Shown: in pieces, positions 1-6,985 of the stretch
How the letters are laid out: the number at the start of each line of letters is the position of its first letter
Numbering within the stretch: the first letter of the stretch is position 1
Source: an uncultured Ruminococcus sp.
GTDB taxonomy: Bacteria > Bacillota > Clostridia > Oscillospirales > Ruminococcaceae
NCBI GenBank assembly: GCA_947174085.1
Contig: CAMWHN010000050.1
Span: 1-10,902, forward strand
DNA: 10,902 bases
Reading direction: 5' to 3'
Made by a program: the position numbers and the translations under genes
Notes under the pieces: generated by a model
Database searches by the model: none
Seen by the model: only the letters and a program-made list of their open reading frames with translations
Told to the model about the DNA's origin: nothing

Positions 1-156
1 ATGCAAAATGGCTTTTTGTATCTAATTGACTGATTTTTTTGTCGAACTCACGTTACAGAGGAAAACCTCTGTAGAAACTTGAAAATTGAATATTTAATCA
101 GTCCGAAATTCAAAAACAATTTTAACGAGCAAAATATTTTATTTGGAGGTAATACT
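1..156. other. Leader region upstream of first gene, no intact gene
   Basis: No supported gene lies here. Frame 1 opens with ATG at base 1 but stops at 31-33, so it could at most be the tail of an upstream gene. A TTGACT hexamer at 26-31 has no convincing -10 element at 17 nt, so I do not call a promoter. The main structure is the hairpin at 54-73, listed separately. The strong ribosome binding site at 145-150 belongs to the gene starting at 157. Confidence 0.5.
54..73 (+). other. 8-bp hairpin in leader
   Basis: TACAGAGG (54-61) pairs perfectly with CCTCTGTA (66-73) around an AAAA tetraloop. No T-run follows, so it is not a normal intrinsic terminator. It may be a stabilising 5' structure in the leader of the first operon, the remains of an att or replication site, or the end of an upstream transcript. 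Function is unknown. Confidence 0.45.
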
Positions 157-537
157 ATGAAATTAAGTAAGATTAAAAAACTCGCAAGTGAAAAGGCAAA
201 TCGTCTTGGTACTTACTACATCAAGGACGGCACACATGAGGGCGTTATCCAATCTGTTGAGTACAACGAAGAAACAAACAGGGTATATCTAAAAATCAAG
301 CTAACTGACGGCACGTTATATAAGAACTCGGCAGACCTTGCAGACTATGCAAGCAAGCCCATGTTCGACGTTATTGAGCCATTCGTGAACGAAAATGAGG
401 AAATTGATTTTTCTGAAATCAAAAATTATGATGTAACTTTCACTACAAAAACGAGTACTTCAAAAGACGAACATAAGTTCAGCAACATCAAAGACTTTGA
501 ATACCTATACAGTGACTCAGATGAACAAGATGAATAA
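157..537 (+). CDS. Hypothetical beta-rich 126-aa protein upstream of DUF927 helicase
   Basis: I do not recognise the family. The ATG at 157 is chosen because TTGGAGGT (143-150) sits 6 nt upstream; the in-frame TTG at 79 has no such site. A Lys-rich start (residues 1-14) is followed by alternating hydrophobic/polar stretches around residues 28-60, including EGVIQSVEY and VYLKIKLTDGT, which look like a small beta-barrel or OB-like sheet. The tail is very acidic (YLYSDSDEQDE). No signal peptide or membrane segment is seen. It lies 74 nt upstream of the DUF927 ATPase and is separated from it by a stem-loop. In staphylococcal SCC elements a small ssDNA-binding protein is encoded next to the Cch helicase, so an accessory DNA-binding role in replication is possible. 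This rests on position and general shape only, not homology. Confidence 0.8.
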   Translation: MKLSKIKKLASEKANRLGTYYIKDGTHEGVIQSVEYNEETNRVYLKIKLTDGTLYKNSADLADYASKPMFDVIEPFVNENEEIDFSEIKNYDVTFTTKTSTSKDEHKFSNIKDFEYLYSDSDEQDE

Positions 538-552
538 AATTTAATCCAGAAT

Positions 553-592
553 CGGGAGGGCTTCTTCCCTCCCGAAACATTTTAAAATTTTT
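553..592 (+). terminator. GC-rich stem-loop, weak terminator or attenuator
   Basis: CGGGAGGG (553-560) pairs perfectly with CCCTCCCG (567-574) around a CTTCTT loop. The tail is AAACATTTTAAAATTTTT, so the U-run is broken and starts late. It lies between the 126-aa gene and the DUF927 gene, whose Shine-Dalgarno begins at 593. It could be a leaky terminator lowering expression of the ATPase relative to the first gene, or an mRNA stabiliser or processing site. Confidence 0.6.
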
Positions 593-611
593 GAAAGGAC
601 GGTACACTACT

Positions 612-2606
612 ATGATTAAACATAAGATTTCTAAACCTGTTGGCAATAGTTCTGAAAGTAAGCCTAAAATTAGTATCACCGCTATAAATGGAGATACAAC
701 AGCAAACAGCGTTCCATTCAGGGCAGTCAAGGAAAAAGAAGTAGGCGAAAACAACTTTGAGATTACTCATGAAACCAGAAAACTACTTCCAAGAAAATCC
801 AAGATATTTGTAGAAACAGAAAAAAATCATGCCGAAGAACCAGATGATACTGATGAACTTCCAATCATAAAAGATAATTCGGATATTCAGACGGCTGAGG
901 ATTTTGAAATAGCGATATACTCCAGTGTAGAAGTTAGCGAGGAAACTTACAGAAAACTAATGAAAAATGCTGTACAGTCTGAAATGATAAGCGGCAACGG
1001 CAAAAGAGTTCCAGTTGACGTTATAAAGGTAAAAAATGCCTATGCAATGAAGATTGCAGACAGAGTTTTCAAATGGTTATGCAGTGGATTCACAATAATG
1101 AAAAAAGCTAAGAGTCCAAATGGCGAAGTCAGTGTTGAGATTCAGGTAAGTGATGACCTTGATACATCAAATATCACAGTTTCGGCAGACGTTTTCGCAA
1201 AAGCAAATTTAAAAGATTTAAACAAGTATAACATTTATGTAAATATCGGTTATGAAATGACGGCGAGCATCTACTTTCAGAAAATTCTTGCAGCCATGCC
1301 AACAGAATCGGCAGAAGAACAGTTAGGATTCTCCAATAGAAATGGTGAGTTAAAGTTTACTGGCTACGAAAATGCAGTACTAAAATCTCATAATACTTTC
1401 AGAAATTCAGACGAATATATCAAAGCTCTAAATGAGTTAATTTCAGACAGCATTCCTATTCAATATCTCTTATCTGCTTCAATGTCCGCAGCACTTATGT
1501 CTGTTTTAAAGTTAAAACATAACATTCCACTTCATTCATATATAATAAATGCTGTTGGAACATCTTCAACGGGTAAAACGATTTCAAGCAGACTATGTGC
1601 ATCAATGTGGTCTGACCCATGTTCAGATAAGATTTTTACGGCAATGTTAAGCACAAATAATGCAATGTTCAAAAGATTAGGCGGTCGTTTCGGAGTGCCA
1701 ATGTTCCTTGATGAATCGACAATTGCAGGAAATGTAAATACAGCGGAGTTTGGTTACACGATATACGAGGAAAGAGAAAAATATCGTTTAAATCCTGATT
1801 GTACTGAAAAATCCAGCGGTACTTGGAATACAGTGGTAGTTATGAGCAGTGAAGAGCATTTTCATACAAGTGACAAGTCACAGAACGGCGGTCTTGTGGT
1901 AAGAATCCACAATGCTGAAAATCTTTCCTTTACAAACAGCAGAGAACACGCCGACAGAATAAATAATTTTATTAGTCATAACTATGGCGTTCTCGGAAAA
2001 GTTTTCATAAACTATCTCATGAAAAATATATTAAAATTAGAAAAAGCTTATGAATCTGCAAAAGAAAGTATGAGGAAACTTACAGTTAATTCACATAATG
2101 CTTACACGGACAGACTTGTTGACACATACGCTTTAACATACTTAACGGCTAATATTCTTTGTAAACTCGGTCTTGAAATTGACTTTGACGGTGTAGCGGC
2201 TGTCATGCAGGAGCAGAATAAGGTGATTTCTTGTGAATATAACCTTTCGAATAACGCTTTACAGGCAATTCAGGCTTATGTTGCAGGTCATGAAAACAGT
2301 ACGGAAATCAATCGTTACTGTATCGGAAATGACCAGTCATTTATTACCTCCGTTGCGATAACCGAAAATCTAACCGCAAAGATACTTGCCGAAGCAGGCT
2401 TTAAGGACTTAAAAACGACAATAAAAGAGCTTGACAAAGCAGGATATCTAATTCGTCAGGGTAAGGAAAAAGCGAATGGTTTAAAATCCAAGCTCCATAT
2501 AAACAGAGTGCCTGTCACTTGCTATCAATTTAAATTTGCTTCTGACGAATTCAGAAAATACGAGCATTTAGACAAGAAAAAAACTTACGACAATTATTCA
2601 GATTAA
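612..2606 (+). CDS. DUF927-domain AAA+/helicase-like ATPase (Cch-like)
   Basis: This is a 664-aa P-loop ATPase of the DUF927 type, the family that includes the MCM-like Cch replicative helicases of SCC elements. The ATG at 612 follows GAAAGGA (593-599) with a 12-nt gap; the in-frame TTG at 591 overlaps that site and is rejected. Residues 1-95 are low-complexity and charged. Walker A is GTSSTGKT at 316-323, and the Walker B-like strand is VPMFLDE at 362-368 with D367/E368. A sensor-like strand follows at 408-414 (VVVMSSE), and R431 in LVVRIHNAE is an arginine-finger or sensor candidate. The C-terminal 150 residues are mainly helical, possibly a winged-helix DNA-binding part. The N-terminal third (about 95-240) has no primase motif I can identify. 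The likely role is unwinding the excised circular element to permit replication. The family call is strong; the replicative role is inferred from family and neighbours. Confidence 0.88.
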   Translation: MIKHKISKPVGNSSESKPKISITAINGDTTANSVPFRAVKEKEVGENNFEITHETRKLLPRKSKIFVETEKNHAEEPDDTDELPIIKDNSDIQTAEDFEIAIYSSVEVSEETYRKLMKNAVQSEMISGNGKRVPVDVIKVKNAYAMKIADRVFKWLCSGFTIMKKAKSPNGEVSVEIQVSDDLDTSNITVSADVFAKANLKDLNKYNIYVNIGYEMTASIYFQKILAAMPTESAEEQLGFSNRNGELKFTGYENAVLKSHNTFRNSDEYIKALNELISDSIPIQYLLSASMSAALMSVLKLKHNIPLHSYIINAVGTSSTGKTISSRLCASMWSDPCSDKIFTAMLSTNNAMFKRLGGRFGVPMFLDESTIAGNVNTAEFGYTIYEEREKYRLNPDCTEKSSGTWNTVVVMSSEEHFHTSDKSQNGGLVVRIHNAENLSFTNSREHADRINNFISHNYGVLGKVFINYLMKNILKLEKAYESAKESMRKLTVNSHNAYTDRLVDTYALTYLTANILCKLGLEIDFDGVAAVMQEQNKVISCEYNLSNNALQAIQAYVAGHENSTEINRYCIGNDQSFITSVAITENLTAKILAEAGFKDLKTTIKELDKAGYLIRQGKEKANGLKSKLHINRVPVTCYQFKFASDEFRKYEHLDKKKTYDNYSD

Positions 2607-2610
2607 AAAT

Positions 2611-2649
2611 TTTCGTTACAAGCCTTGACTTCTACGAAAGTCGAGGCTT
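2611..2649 (+). promoter_or_regulatory. Stem-loop with possible pseudoknot before the recombinase module
   Basis: AAGCCTTGACT (2620-2630) pairs with AGTCGAGGCTT (2639-2649) with one G-U pair and an 8-nt loop. The upstream TTTCGT (2611-2616) is complementary to ACGAAA (2634-2639), which is largely the loop, so an H-type pseudoknot or an alternative fold is possible. No U-run follows. The Shine-Dalgarno GGGGGTG (2651-2657) of the 67-aa gene begins 2 nt after the stem, so the fold could control ribosome access. Confidence 0.5.
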
Positions 2650-2662
2650 AGGGGGTGATAAA

Positions 2663-2866
2663 ATGCAAATAAAACATATAACAATAAATAGAGATGACAT
2701 AAGCAAAAACAATATATCCGACAGAAAATTTAACTATAGTTCAGTAGTCAACAATTCTGTAAATAATACATCTGATGATATAATAAGTTCCACAGTATCG
2801 GTACTTTTCGACATTTACCAGTCCATAAAGGAGGATTCTGAAAATGAGATTACAAAAACAAATTAA
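2663..2866 (+). CDS. Small Ser/Asn-rich hypothetical protein, 67 aa
   Basis: I do not recognise the family. It has a good ribosome binding site (GGGGGTG, 2651-2657) 5 nt before the ATG. The protein starts with a basic stretch (MQIKHITINRDD), has an Asn/Ser/Asp-rich middle (residues 17-40) and a short amphipathic helix candidate (TVSVLFDIYQSIKED, about 44-58). No cysteine, signal peptide or membrane span is present. Its last 23 nt overlap the start of the serine recombinase, and the recombinase ribosome binding site lies within this gene, so the two are probably translationally coupled. In SCC elements small proteins lie between the helicase and recombinase genes, but I see no sequence basis for equating this one with any of them. 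Confidence 0.7.
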   Translation: MQIKHITINRDDISKNNISDRKFNYSSVVNNSVNNTSDDIISSTVSVLFDIYQSIKEDSENEITKTN

Positions 2867-4451
2867 AGCAATTGCATATATAAGAGTTTCTTCCGAAAAA
2901 CAGGTGGAAAATTACTCTCTTGATTTTCAGGATAGAATACTTAAAAGATATGCAGAAACAAATAATATAAAATTAGTCAGGGTGTTTCGTGAAGAGGGAT
3001 ATTCCGCAACGAATACCAATCGACCTGCCTATAAAGAGATGATAAAATATCTTGAAGAAAACGGTATAGATGTAATTCTTGTGCATAAACTTGACAGATT
3101 GCACAGAGACGAAACAAATATGTTTAATGATTTAAAAAGGTTCAGAGAAAGCAAAATAAAAGTCATAGCAGTGGCTGATGGTATTGACATCTCTGACGAT
3201 TCGGCAGGTCTTGCAACGGCTATGCTTGCGGCGATAGGTGCGAATTTCAGCCGTAATTTGAGCAGAGAAACAAGAAAAGGACTTACTTCTGCGGCTGAAA
3301 ACTGCTTACATACAGGCGGTAAACCTCCATATGGCTTTAAACTTGACCGTGAAACGATGCTTTTGGAGATAGACGAGACAACAGCTCCAGCGGTCAGAAA
3401 AATGTTTGAGTTATATGCTGACGGTTTCGGAACTTCTGACATAATAAAATGGTTAAAAGAGCATGGATATAAAACCGCAAAAGGCAACGACTTTAAGGCA
3501 AATGCTCTTAACGAAATCTTTCACAACGAGAAATATCGTGGCTGCTACACTTGGGATAAAGCTCTTGCAAAAGATTCAGACGGGCATAGAAATACACATG
3601 GTCGAAAAGATGAATATATAAAAATTGAGGGCGGCTGTCCTGCGATAGTTTCTGAAGAGATTTTCAATAAAGTACAGGACAGATTAAAAGAGAATGCTAA
3701 TAAAGCCAATAATCGAACACCTGACAGATACTACCCACTTACGGGAATAATTTTCTGTAATTGCGGAAGTCCGATGTGTGGCAGTATCAGCTACTCCAAG
3801 GGTAGAAGATACCATAAATATAACTGTATCAAAAAATGTGGAAATAAGCCGATAAGAGCAGAATATATTGAATTATTTGTAATCAATGCAATAAGTACCT
3901 GTATATTTTCCGAACCTAATAAAGAGTTGCTACTTTCGGGATTAAATAATCTATCAAACAACACAAAGCTTGAATCGGATAAAGAATATCAACAGTTAAG
4001 AAGTAAATTGTCAGGACTTGAAACTTCTCACGAAAACCTTCTTAAAGCACTTGAAAAAGGTAAGGCTTCAAATGCAATCATGAACAGGCTTGAAAGAATT
4101 GAACAGGAGAAAAAGCAGACAAATTTTAAAATACAGAATCTTACAAGAGATACACATACTTTTACAGAATATGACTTACAGATTATACAGAATAGGTTCA
4201 ATGAGTTTTTACAAGTTAGAAACAGCATTAACAATAAATACTTTTTGAGAAGTGTAATCGACAAAATAGAAGTCGGTGAGGAGCAGATAAAAATATCGCT
4301 TAAAGGCGGTATTTCTATAAATAAATCAACAAAAATACTTATGAAAGGAAATGATGATATGTTAAGAAATATTGTTAGAACGGAAGCAAGAGTAGTTGAG
4401 GGAATTTTACTTGCAATCGGAAGTGCTGAAAAAAAGGCTTTATATCGGTAA
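2844..4451 (+). CDS. Large serine recombinase, first copy (Ccr-like)
   Basis: A 535-aa large serine recombinase that cuts and rejoins DNA at att sites through a Ser-DNA phosphodiester intermediate. AAAGGAGG (2827-2834) precedes the ATG by 9 nt. The resolvase domain spans about 8-150: YIRVSS with catalytic Ser16, EEGYSATNTNRP at 50-61, HKLDRLHRD with active-site Arg85 and Arg88, and the helix-E linker NFSRNLSRETRKG at 134-146. The recombinase DNA-binding domain follows (about 155-285, EHGYKTAKG and EGGCPAIVSEEIF). The zinc ribbon has Cys305, Cys307, Cys312, Cys328 and Cys332; the FCNCG spacing is tighter than the usual CxxCG. A coiled coil (about 375-435) follows, then a C-terminal strand-rich end and a helical tail. 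Length fits the 450-550 aa typical of CcrA/CcrB. It is a clear paralogue of the recombinase at 7925-9478. It may act alone or as one of a pair for excision and integration. Confidence 0.93.
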   Translation: MRLQKQIKAIAYIRVSSEKQVENYSLDFQDRILKRYAETNNIKLVRVFREEGYSATNTNRPAYKEMIKYLEENGIDVILVHKLDRLHRDETNMFNDLKRFRESKIKVIAVADGIDISDDSAGLATAMLAAIGANFSRNLSRETRKGLTSAAENCLHTGGKPPYGFKLDRETMLLEIDETTAPAVRKMFELYADGFGTSDIIKWLKEHGYKTAKGNDFKANALNEIFHNEKYRGCYTWDKALAKDSDGHRNTHGRKDEYIKIEGGCPAIVSEEIFNKVQDRLKENANKANNRTPDRYYPLTGIIFCNCGSPMCGSISYSKGRRYHKYNCIKKCGNKPIRAEYIELFVINAISTCIFSEPNKELLLSGLNNLSNNTKLESDKEYQQLRSKLSGLETSHENLLKALEKGKASNAIMNRLERIEQEKKQTNFKIQNLTRDTHTFTEYDLQIIQNRFNEFLQVRNSINNKYFLRSVIDKIEVGEEQIKISLKGGISINKSTKILMKGNDDMLRNIVRTEARVVEGILLAIGSAEKKALYR

Positions 4452-4453
4452 AA

Positions 4454-4645
4454 ATGGCATTTAGCACAGAATCTGCATGGAGTTTTGGGACTATACTTGA
4501 CATAACTATCCCCGAAGAATATCTATACGGAATGGCTGCTGAAGTCGATATGGACGTTTTTGAACTTGTCGGGGCAGCGATAAATGTCACGATTACTTTA
4601 AATAACGACAAAATATCAAACATAGACGATATATCTATGAAGTAA
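4454..4645 (+). CDS. Hypothetical 63-aa protein after first recombinase
   Basis: I do not recognise it. The ATG starts 2 nt after the recombinase stop with no Shine-Dalgarno of its own, so it would depend on translational coupling or reinitiation. The translation looks protein-like: an acidic hydrophobic middle (ILDITIPEEYLYGMAAEVDMDVFELVGAAI) and a beta-like end (INVTITLNNDKISNIDDI). It could be a real accessory peptide of the recombinase, or the fragment of a once longer gene, since the 130 bases after it hold no intact gene. Confidence 0.45.
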   Translation: MAFSTESAWSFGTILDITIPEEYLYGMAAEVDMDVFELVGAAINVTITLNNDKISNIDDISMK

Positions 4646-4776
4646 TAAGAATAGGAAGGTGACGGGAATGTTACTGTCTTTTTTCTGAGTACTATCTCAA
4701 CAAATATGTTTGTATCCTTAAAATTTCTGGGATTTTCAGATACCTGTATCAACTCCAAAAATCAAATATATATTAT
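4646..4776 (+). other. Gene-poor stretch with possible six-codon leader peptide
   Basis: No gene of useful size is present. A good ribosome binding site, AGGAAGGTG (4653-4661), lies 6 nt upstream of ATG 4668, but this opens only MLLSFF before TGA at 4686-4688. Reading on in another frame gives an open stretch of about 50 codons to about 4832, with no recognisable family. It may be a decayed gene or a short leader peptide for the attenuator-like structure directly downstream. Confidence 0.4.
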
Positions 4777-4824
4777 AATTCCGATAAGGTGATTCCAGCC
4801 TTATCGGAATTTTTGTTTTTGGAG
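4753..4824 (+). promoter_or_regulatory. Candidate attenuator: outer helix masks terminator U-run and Shine-Dalgarno
   Basis: CTCCAAAAA (4753-4761) is perfectly complementary to TTTTTGGAG (4816-4824). The latter comprises the U-tract after the terminator stem plus the first half of the GGAGGT ribosome binding site of the next gene. Formed together with the inner 13-bp stem, this makes a two-layer hairpin that would hide the Shine-Dalgarno. This suggests control of the amidoligase cassette at its entry. No ligand-binding core or known riboswitch consensus is recognised. Confidence 0.4.
4777..4820 (+). terminator. Strong intrinsic terminator before the amidoligase cassette
   Basis: AATTCCGATAAGG (4777-4789) pairs perfectly over 13 bp with CCTTATCGGAATT (4799-4811) around a 9-nt loop, followed by TTTTTTGTTTTT. 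This is a textbook rho-independent terminator for the upstream helicase/recombinase module. The next gene's GGAGGT begins immediately after the U-run (4821-4826) and its ATG is at 4833, so no promoter fits between. Either readthrough is regulated or the promoter lies upstream of the stem. Confidence 0.85.
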
Positions 4825-4832
4825 GTTTTTAA

Positions 4833-5213
4833 ATGGAAGAAAAAAGATACTGTGACCATTGGGGTTGTGTTCTTGACGAAGATGATGGCACATGGGTCGA
4901 AGAGGATTTACTCTGTCAGGACTGCATTGACGACTGCTGTATCACCTGCGATCACTGTGGTGAAATAATCTGGACGGAGGATTGTGTAACAGATGATGAT
5001 ACATATCTTTGCAGAGAATGTTTCAACGACTACTATCGCAGATGTGAGAGTTGTGACAACATTATCCATGACGACAGTGTATGTTGGCATAACGATTTGC
5101 CCTACTGCTGTAACTGCTTTGACGACATTGATTATGATGACGAAATCGAGGACTACAGCTACAAGCCCGAACCGATTTTTTATGGCGAAAGCTATATGTA
5201 CTTTGGTGTTTAA
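4833..5213 (+). CDS. Cys-rich zinc-ribbon N-terminal part of broken amidoligase, 126 aa
   Basis: This is the part translated before the TAA. GGAGGT (4821-4826) is 6 nt from the ATG. It holds 17 cysteines, many in CxxC pairs: C28/C31, C39/C42, C60/C63, C71/C74 and C92-C95, with surrounding His and acidic residues. This resembles two or three LIM/zinc-ribbon-like modules in tandem (CDHCGEII, CRECF, CESCDNIIHDD, CCNCFDD). Such a module often recruits substrate or protein partners. It could survive as a free zinc-binding protein, but its sudden end inside FGVELE marks it as a fragment. Confidence 0.6.
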   Translation: MEEKRYCDHWGCVLDEDDGTWVEEDLLCQDCIDDCCITCDHCGEIIWTEDCVTDDDTYLCRECFNDYYRRCESCDNIIHDDSVCWHNDLPYCCNCFDDIDYDDEIEDYSYKPEPIFYGESYMYFGV

Positions 5214-5930
5214 CTTGAAGTAGATAAAGGCGGTAAAGACGGCGAAAATGCCTGTACTCTCAAAGATATTGCAAACCACAGACACGAACACATCTACATC
5301 AAATCAGACGGAAGTTTGAATGACGGTTTTGAAATTGTTTCCCATCCAATGACACTTGACTACCACATGAACGAAATGGACTGGGAAAGCATTCTGCATG
5401 AAGCTGTAAACATGGGCTATCGTTCACATCAGACAGACACTTGTGGACTTCATATTCACGTCAATCGTGATGCCTTTGGTGAAAATCAGGCAGAACAGGA
5501 GGACATTATTGCAAAAATTCTGTTTTTTATTGAGAAACACTGGGCAGAAATGCTCAGATTCAGCAGAAGAAACGAGTATAATATGAACCGCTGGTCTGCA
5601 CGTTATGGTTTAGAAAAGACAGGCAAGGAAATATTAGAGAAAGCCAAAGAAAGTGGATATGGCAGATATGTCGCTGTTAATCTTCGTAATTACAGCACTA
5701 TTGAGTTCAGACTTTTCCGTGGAACACTGAAATTGAATATCTTTTTAGCCACTTTGCAGCTCGTAAACGAGATTTGCAGGGTGGCTCTTTTGTTTTCAGA
5801 AGATGATATTGACAAAATGTCATGGTCTGTTTTCGTGAGGGATATGAACCATTATCCCGAACTTGTGCAGTACTTAAAGGAACGCCAGCTTTACATCAAC
5901 GAAGAAATTTTTGCAGAGGAGGAAATGTAA
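5214..5930 (+). pseudogene. Amidoligase catalytic part downstream of the stop
   Basis: It carries nearly all of the catalytic domain but has no ribosome binding site of its own after the TAA. The in-frame TTG at 5316 and ATG at 5350 lack upstream Shine-Dalgarno sequences and lie inside conserved motifs, so neither is a credible start. It probably yields no protein unless the stop is read through. The helical C-terminal half (about 5500-5930) appears complete and ends at TAA 5928-5930, just before the amidotransferase. Confidence 0.6.
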
Positions 5931-5931
5931 T

Positions 5932-6867
5932 ATGTGTGCGATTTTTGGATTTCTTAACTATGGCAAGAAAATCAGTCATAGAGTTTTAACAAAACTTCTG
6001 CGTGAGTTGTCCATTGCGGCAGAAGTCAGGGGTACAGATGCAACAGGAATCAGCTACGTCAAGAATGGTGAAATGGTGACTTTCAAGAAAGCAAGACCTG
6101 CTCACAAAGTAAGATTATACTTTCCGAAAGAAACAATGGCAGTCATAGGACATACTCGCTTTACAACGCAGGGAAGTGAAAAGCAGAACTATAATAATCA
6201 CCCCTTTGAATCGGAAAAAGGATTTGCTCTTGCTCACAATGGAGTGTTATACAATGACAAGGAACTCCGTGAAAAATATATGCTCCCCGACACAAAAATT
6301 GAAACGGACAGTTATATTGCGGTACAGTTGTTGGAAAATCAGAAAACTGTTGATTTTGAAAGTATCAAAACTGTTGCAGAGATAGTTGAAGGCAGTTTTG
6401 TTTTCACAATTCTTAGAGATGATAACACCCTGTTTCTTGTCAAGGGCAGTAATCCGATAACACTGCTTCACTTTCAGGAATATGGATTCTATCTTTACGC
6501 TTCAACGTCTGAAATACTCAAAGCAGCTTTAAAGAATGCAAAATTTAAAGCTAAATACGAGAGTGTTAACATACATACAGGTGATATAGTGCGTATTGGC
6601 TCAGACGGTAAACTCTCTTCAAGTACTTTTGAAAACACAGAATTAGATTATGGATTTCGCCATTATTTCAGTTGGTATGATGCTTTTGAGGAAGATGACA
6701 ACTTTGAAAACGATTTACTTTCAATCTGTGGTTGCTATGGTGTAGACCGTAAAGATGTAGAGCTGTTGCTGGAATACGGCTATACAGCGGACGAAATCGA
6801 AGATATGCTGTATAACAGCGACTTTTTTGAAGAAGCTGTTTCAGAAATAAAATCAATGTTCATATGA
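5932..6867 (+). CDS. Class II glutamine amidotransferase (Ntn-hydrolase), 311 aa
   Basis: The start at 5932 is fixed by chemistry and by signal: class II enzymes need Cys as residue 2 (MCAIFGF), exposed by Met removal as the N-terminal nucleophile, and AGAGGAGG (5915-5922) is 9 nt upstream. The in-frame TTG at 5911 would bury the Cys. Family motifs are RGTDATG (33-39), GHTRFTTQG (73-81, Gln-carboxylate Arg76), AHNG (101-104, oxyanion Asn103/Gly104) and ETDSY (124-128). The GATase fold spans about residues 2-235. No synthetase, sugar isomerase (SIS) or PRTase domain follows, only an acidic helical tail (about 255-311). It therefore supplies ammonia to, or acts as an amidohydrolase with, a separate partner, most likely the amidoligase encoded 1 nt upstream. 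Amidoligase plus stand-alone GATase pairs were predicted by comparative genomics (Iyer, Aravind and colleagues) to make or modify peptides. Substrate is unknown. Confidence 0.9.
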   Translation: MCAIFGFLNYGKKISHRVLTKLLRELSIAAEVRGTDATGISYVKNGEMVTFKKARPAHKVRLYFPKETMAVIGHTRFTTQGSEKQNYNNHPFESEKGFALAHNGVLYNDKELREKYMLPDTKIETDSYIAVQLLENQKTVDFESIKTVAEIVEGSFVFTILRDDNTLFLVKGSNPITLLHFQEYGFYLYASTSEILKAALKNAKFKAKYESVNIHTGDIVRIGSDGKLSSSTFENTELDYGFRHYFSWYDAFEEDDNFENDLLSICGCYGVDRKDVELLLEYGYTADEIEDMLYNSDFFEEAVSEIKSMFI

Positions 6868-6880
6868 GGAGGTGAAGAGT

Positions 6881-6985
6881 ATGAAAGGTTTTGTTGCAGG
6901 TGTAATATTCACAATTGTTGCAGAGAGTACAATTGCAATTGCAGTTTTCGCAAATGCAATCAAGAAAGGAGCTGACGGGGAATGA
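6881..6985 (+). CDS. Tiny hydrophobic single-span peptide, 34 aa
   Basis: A near-perfect Shine-Dalgarno, AGGAGGTG (6867-6874), overlaps the amidotransferase stop and lies 6 nt before the ATG. The peptide begins MKGFVAGVIFTIVAESTIAI and continues to a short Lys/acidic tail, giving one probable membrane helix (about residues 3-25). Its shape is like the small DUF3789-type proteins common in Firmicutes mobile elements, but I cannot claim membership. The stop overlaps the next start (ATGA, 6982-6985), so the pair is translationally coupled. It could be a membrane anchor, an accessory of the cassette, or a small toxin. Confidence 0.65.
   Translation: MKGFVAGVIFTIVAESTIAIAVFANAIKKGADGE

Larger units (their letters stand above)
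4833..5930 (+). pseudogene. Zinc-ribbon/amidoligase gene interrupted by one in-frame TAA
   Basis: One reading frame of 365 codons, in which codon 127 (5211-5213) is TAA. Codons 1-126 encode a Cys-rich zinc-ribbon region ending in YFGV, and codons 128 onward resume without frameshift as LEVDKGGKDG. Members of the amidoligase family (PF12224, glutamine-synthetase-like carboxylate-amine ligases) have FGVELE at this point, so the TAA sits exactly where the conserved Glu (GAA) is expected; one G-to-T change explains it. The rest keeps the family motifs: KSDGSL and FEIVSHPM (DGS/EIVS), CGLHIHVN, RFSRR and NYSTIEFRLFRGTL. There is no second stop in 238 codons, so the lesion is recent, a sequencing error, or a readthrough site. 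The intact enzyme would use ATP to join a carboxylate to an amine. It overlaps nothing but sits 1 nt before the glutamine amidotransferase. Confidence 0.85.

Noticed and set aside
79..156. TTG start at 79 extending the first protein by 26 residues
   Set aside because: No ribosome binding site precedes it, while TTGGAGGT is ideally placed for ATG 157.
3029..3487. 152-aa open frame on the minus strand
   Set aside because: It lies entirely inside the first recombinase gene, whose catalytic and DNA-binding motifs are intact; no ribosome binding site or family resemblance.
4375..4758. 127-aa minus-strand frame across the gene-poor stretch
   Set aside because: Part of it covers non-coding DNA, so I considered it, but it has no convincing ribosome binding site and over half lies antisense to the recombinase end and the 63-aa ORF.
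4771..4780. TATAAT-like hexamer at 4774-4779 as a promoter for the amidoligase cassette
   Set aside because: No -35 element at a suitable distance, and transcription would begin inside the terminator stem.
4908..5291. 127-aa minus-strand frame spanning the broken amidoligase region
   Set aside because: It is antisense to the Cys-rich zinc ribbon; its Val/Thr/Ala-rich translation reflects the antisense of Asp/Cys codons.
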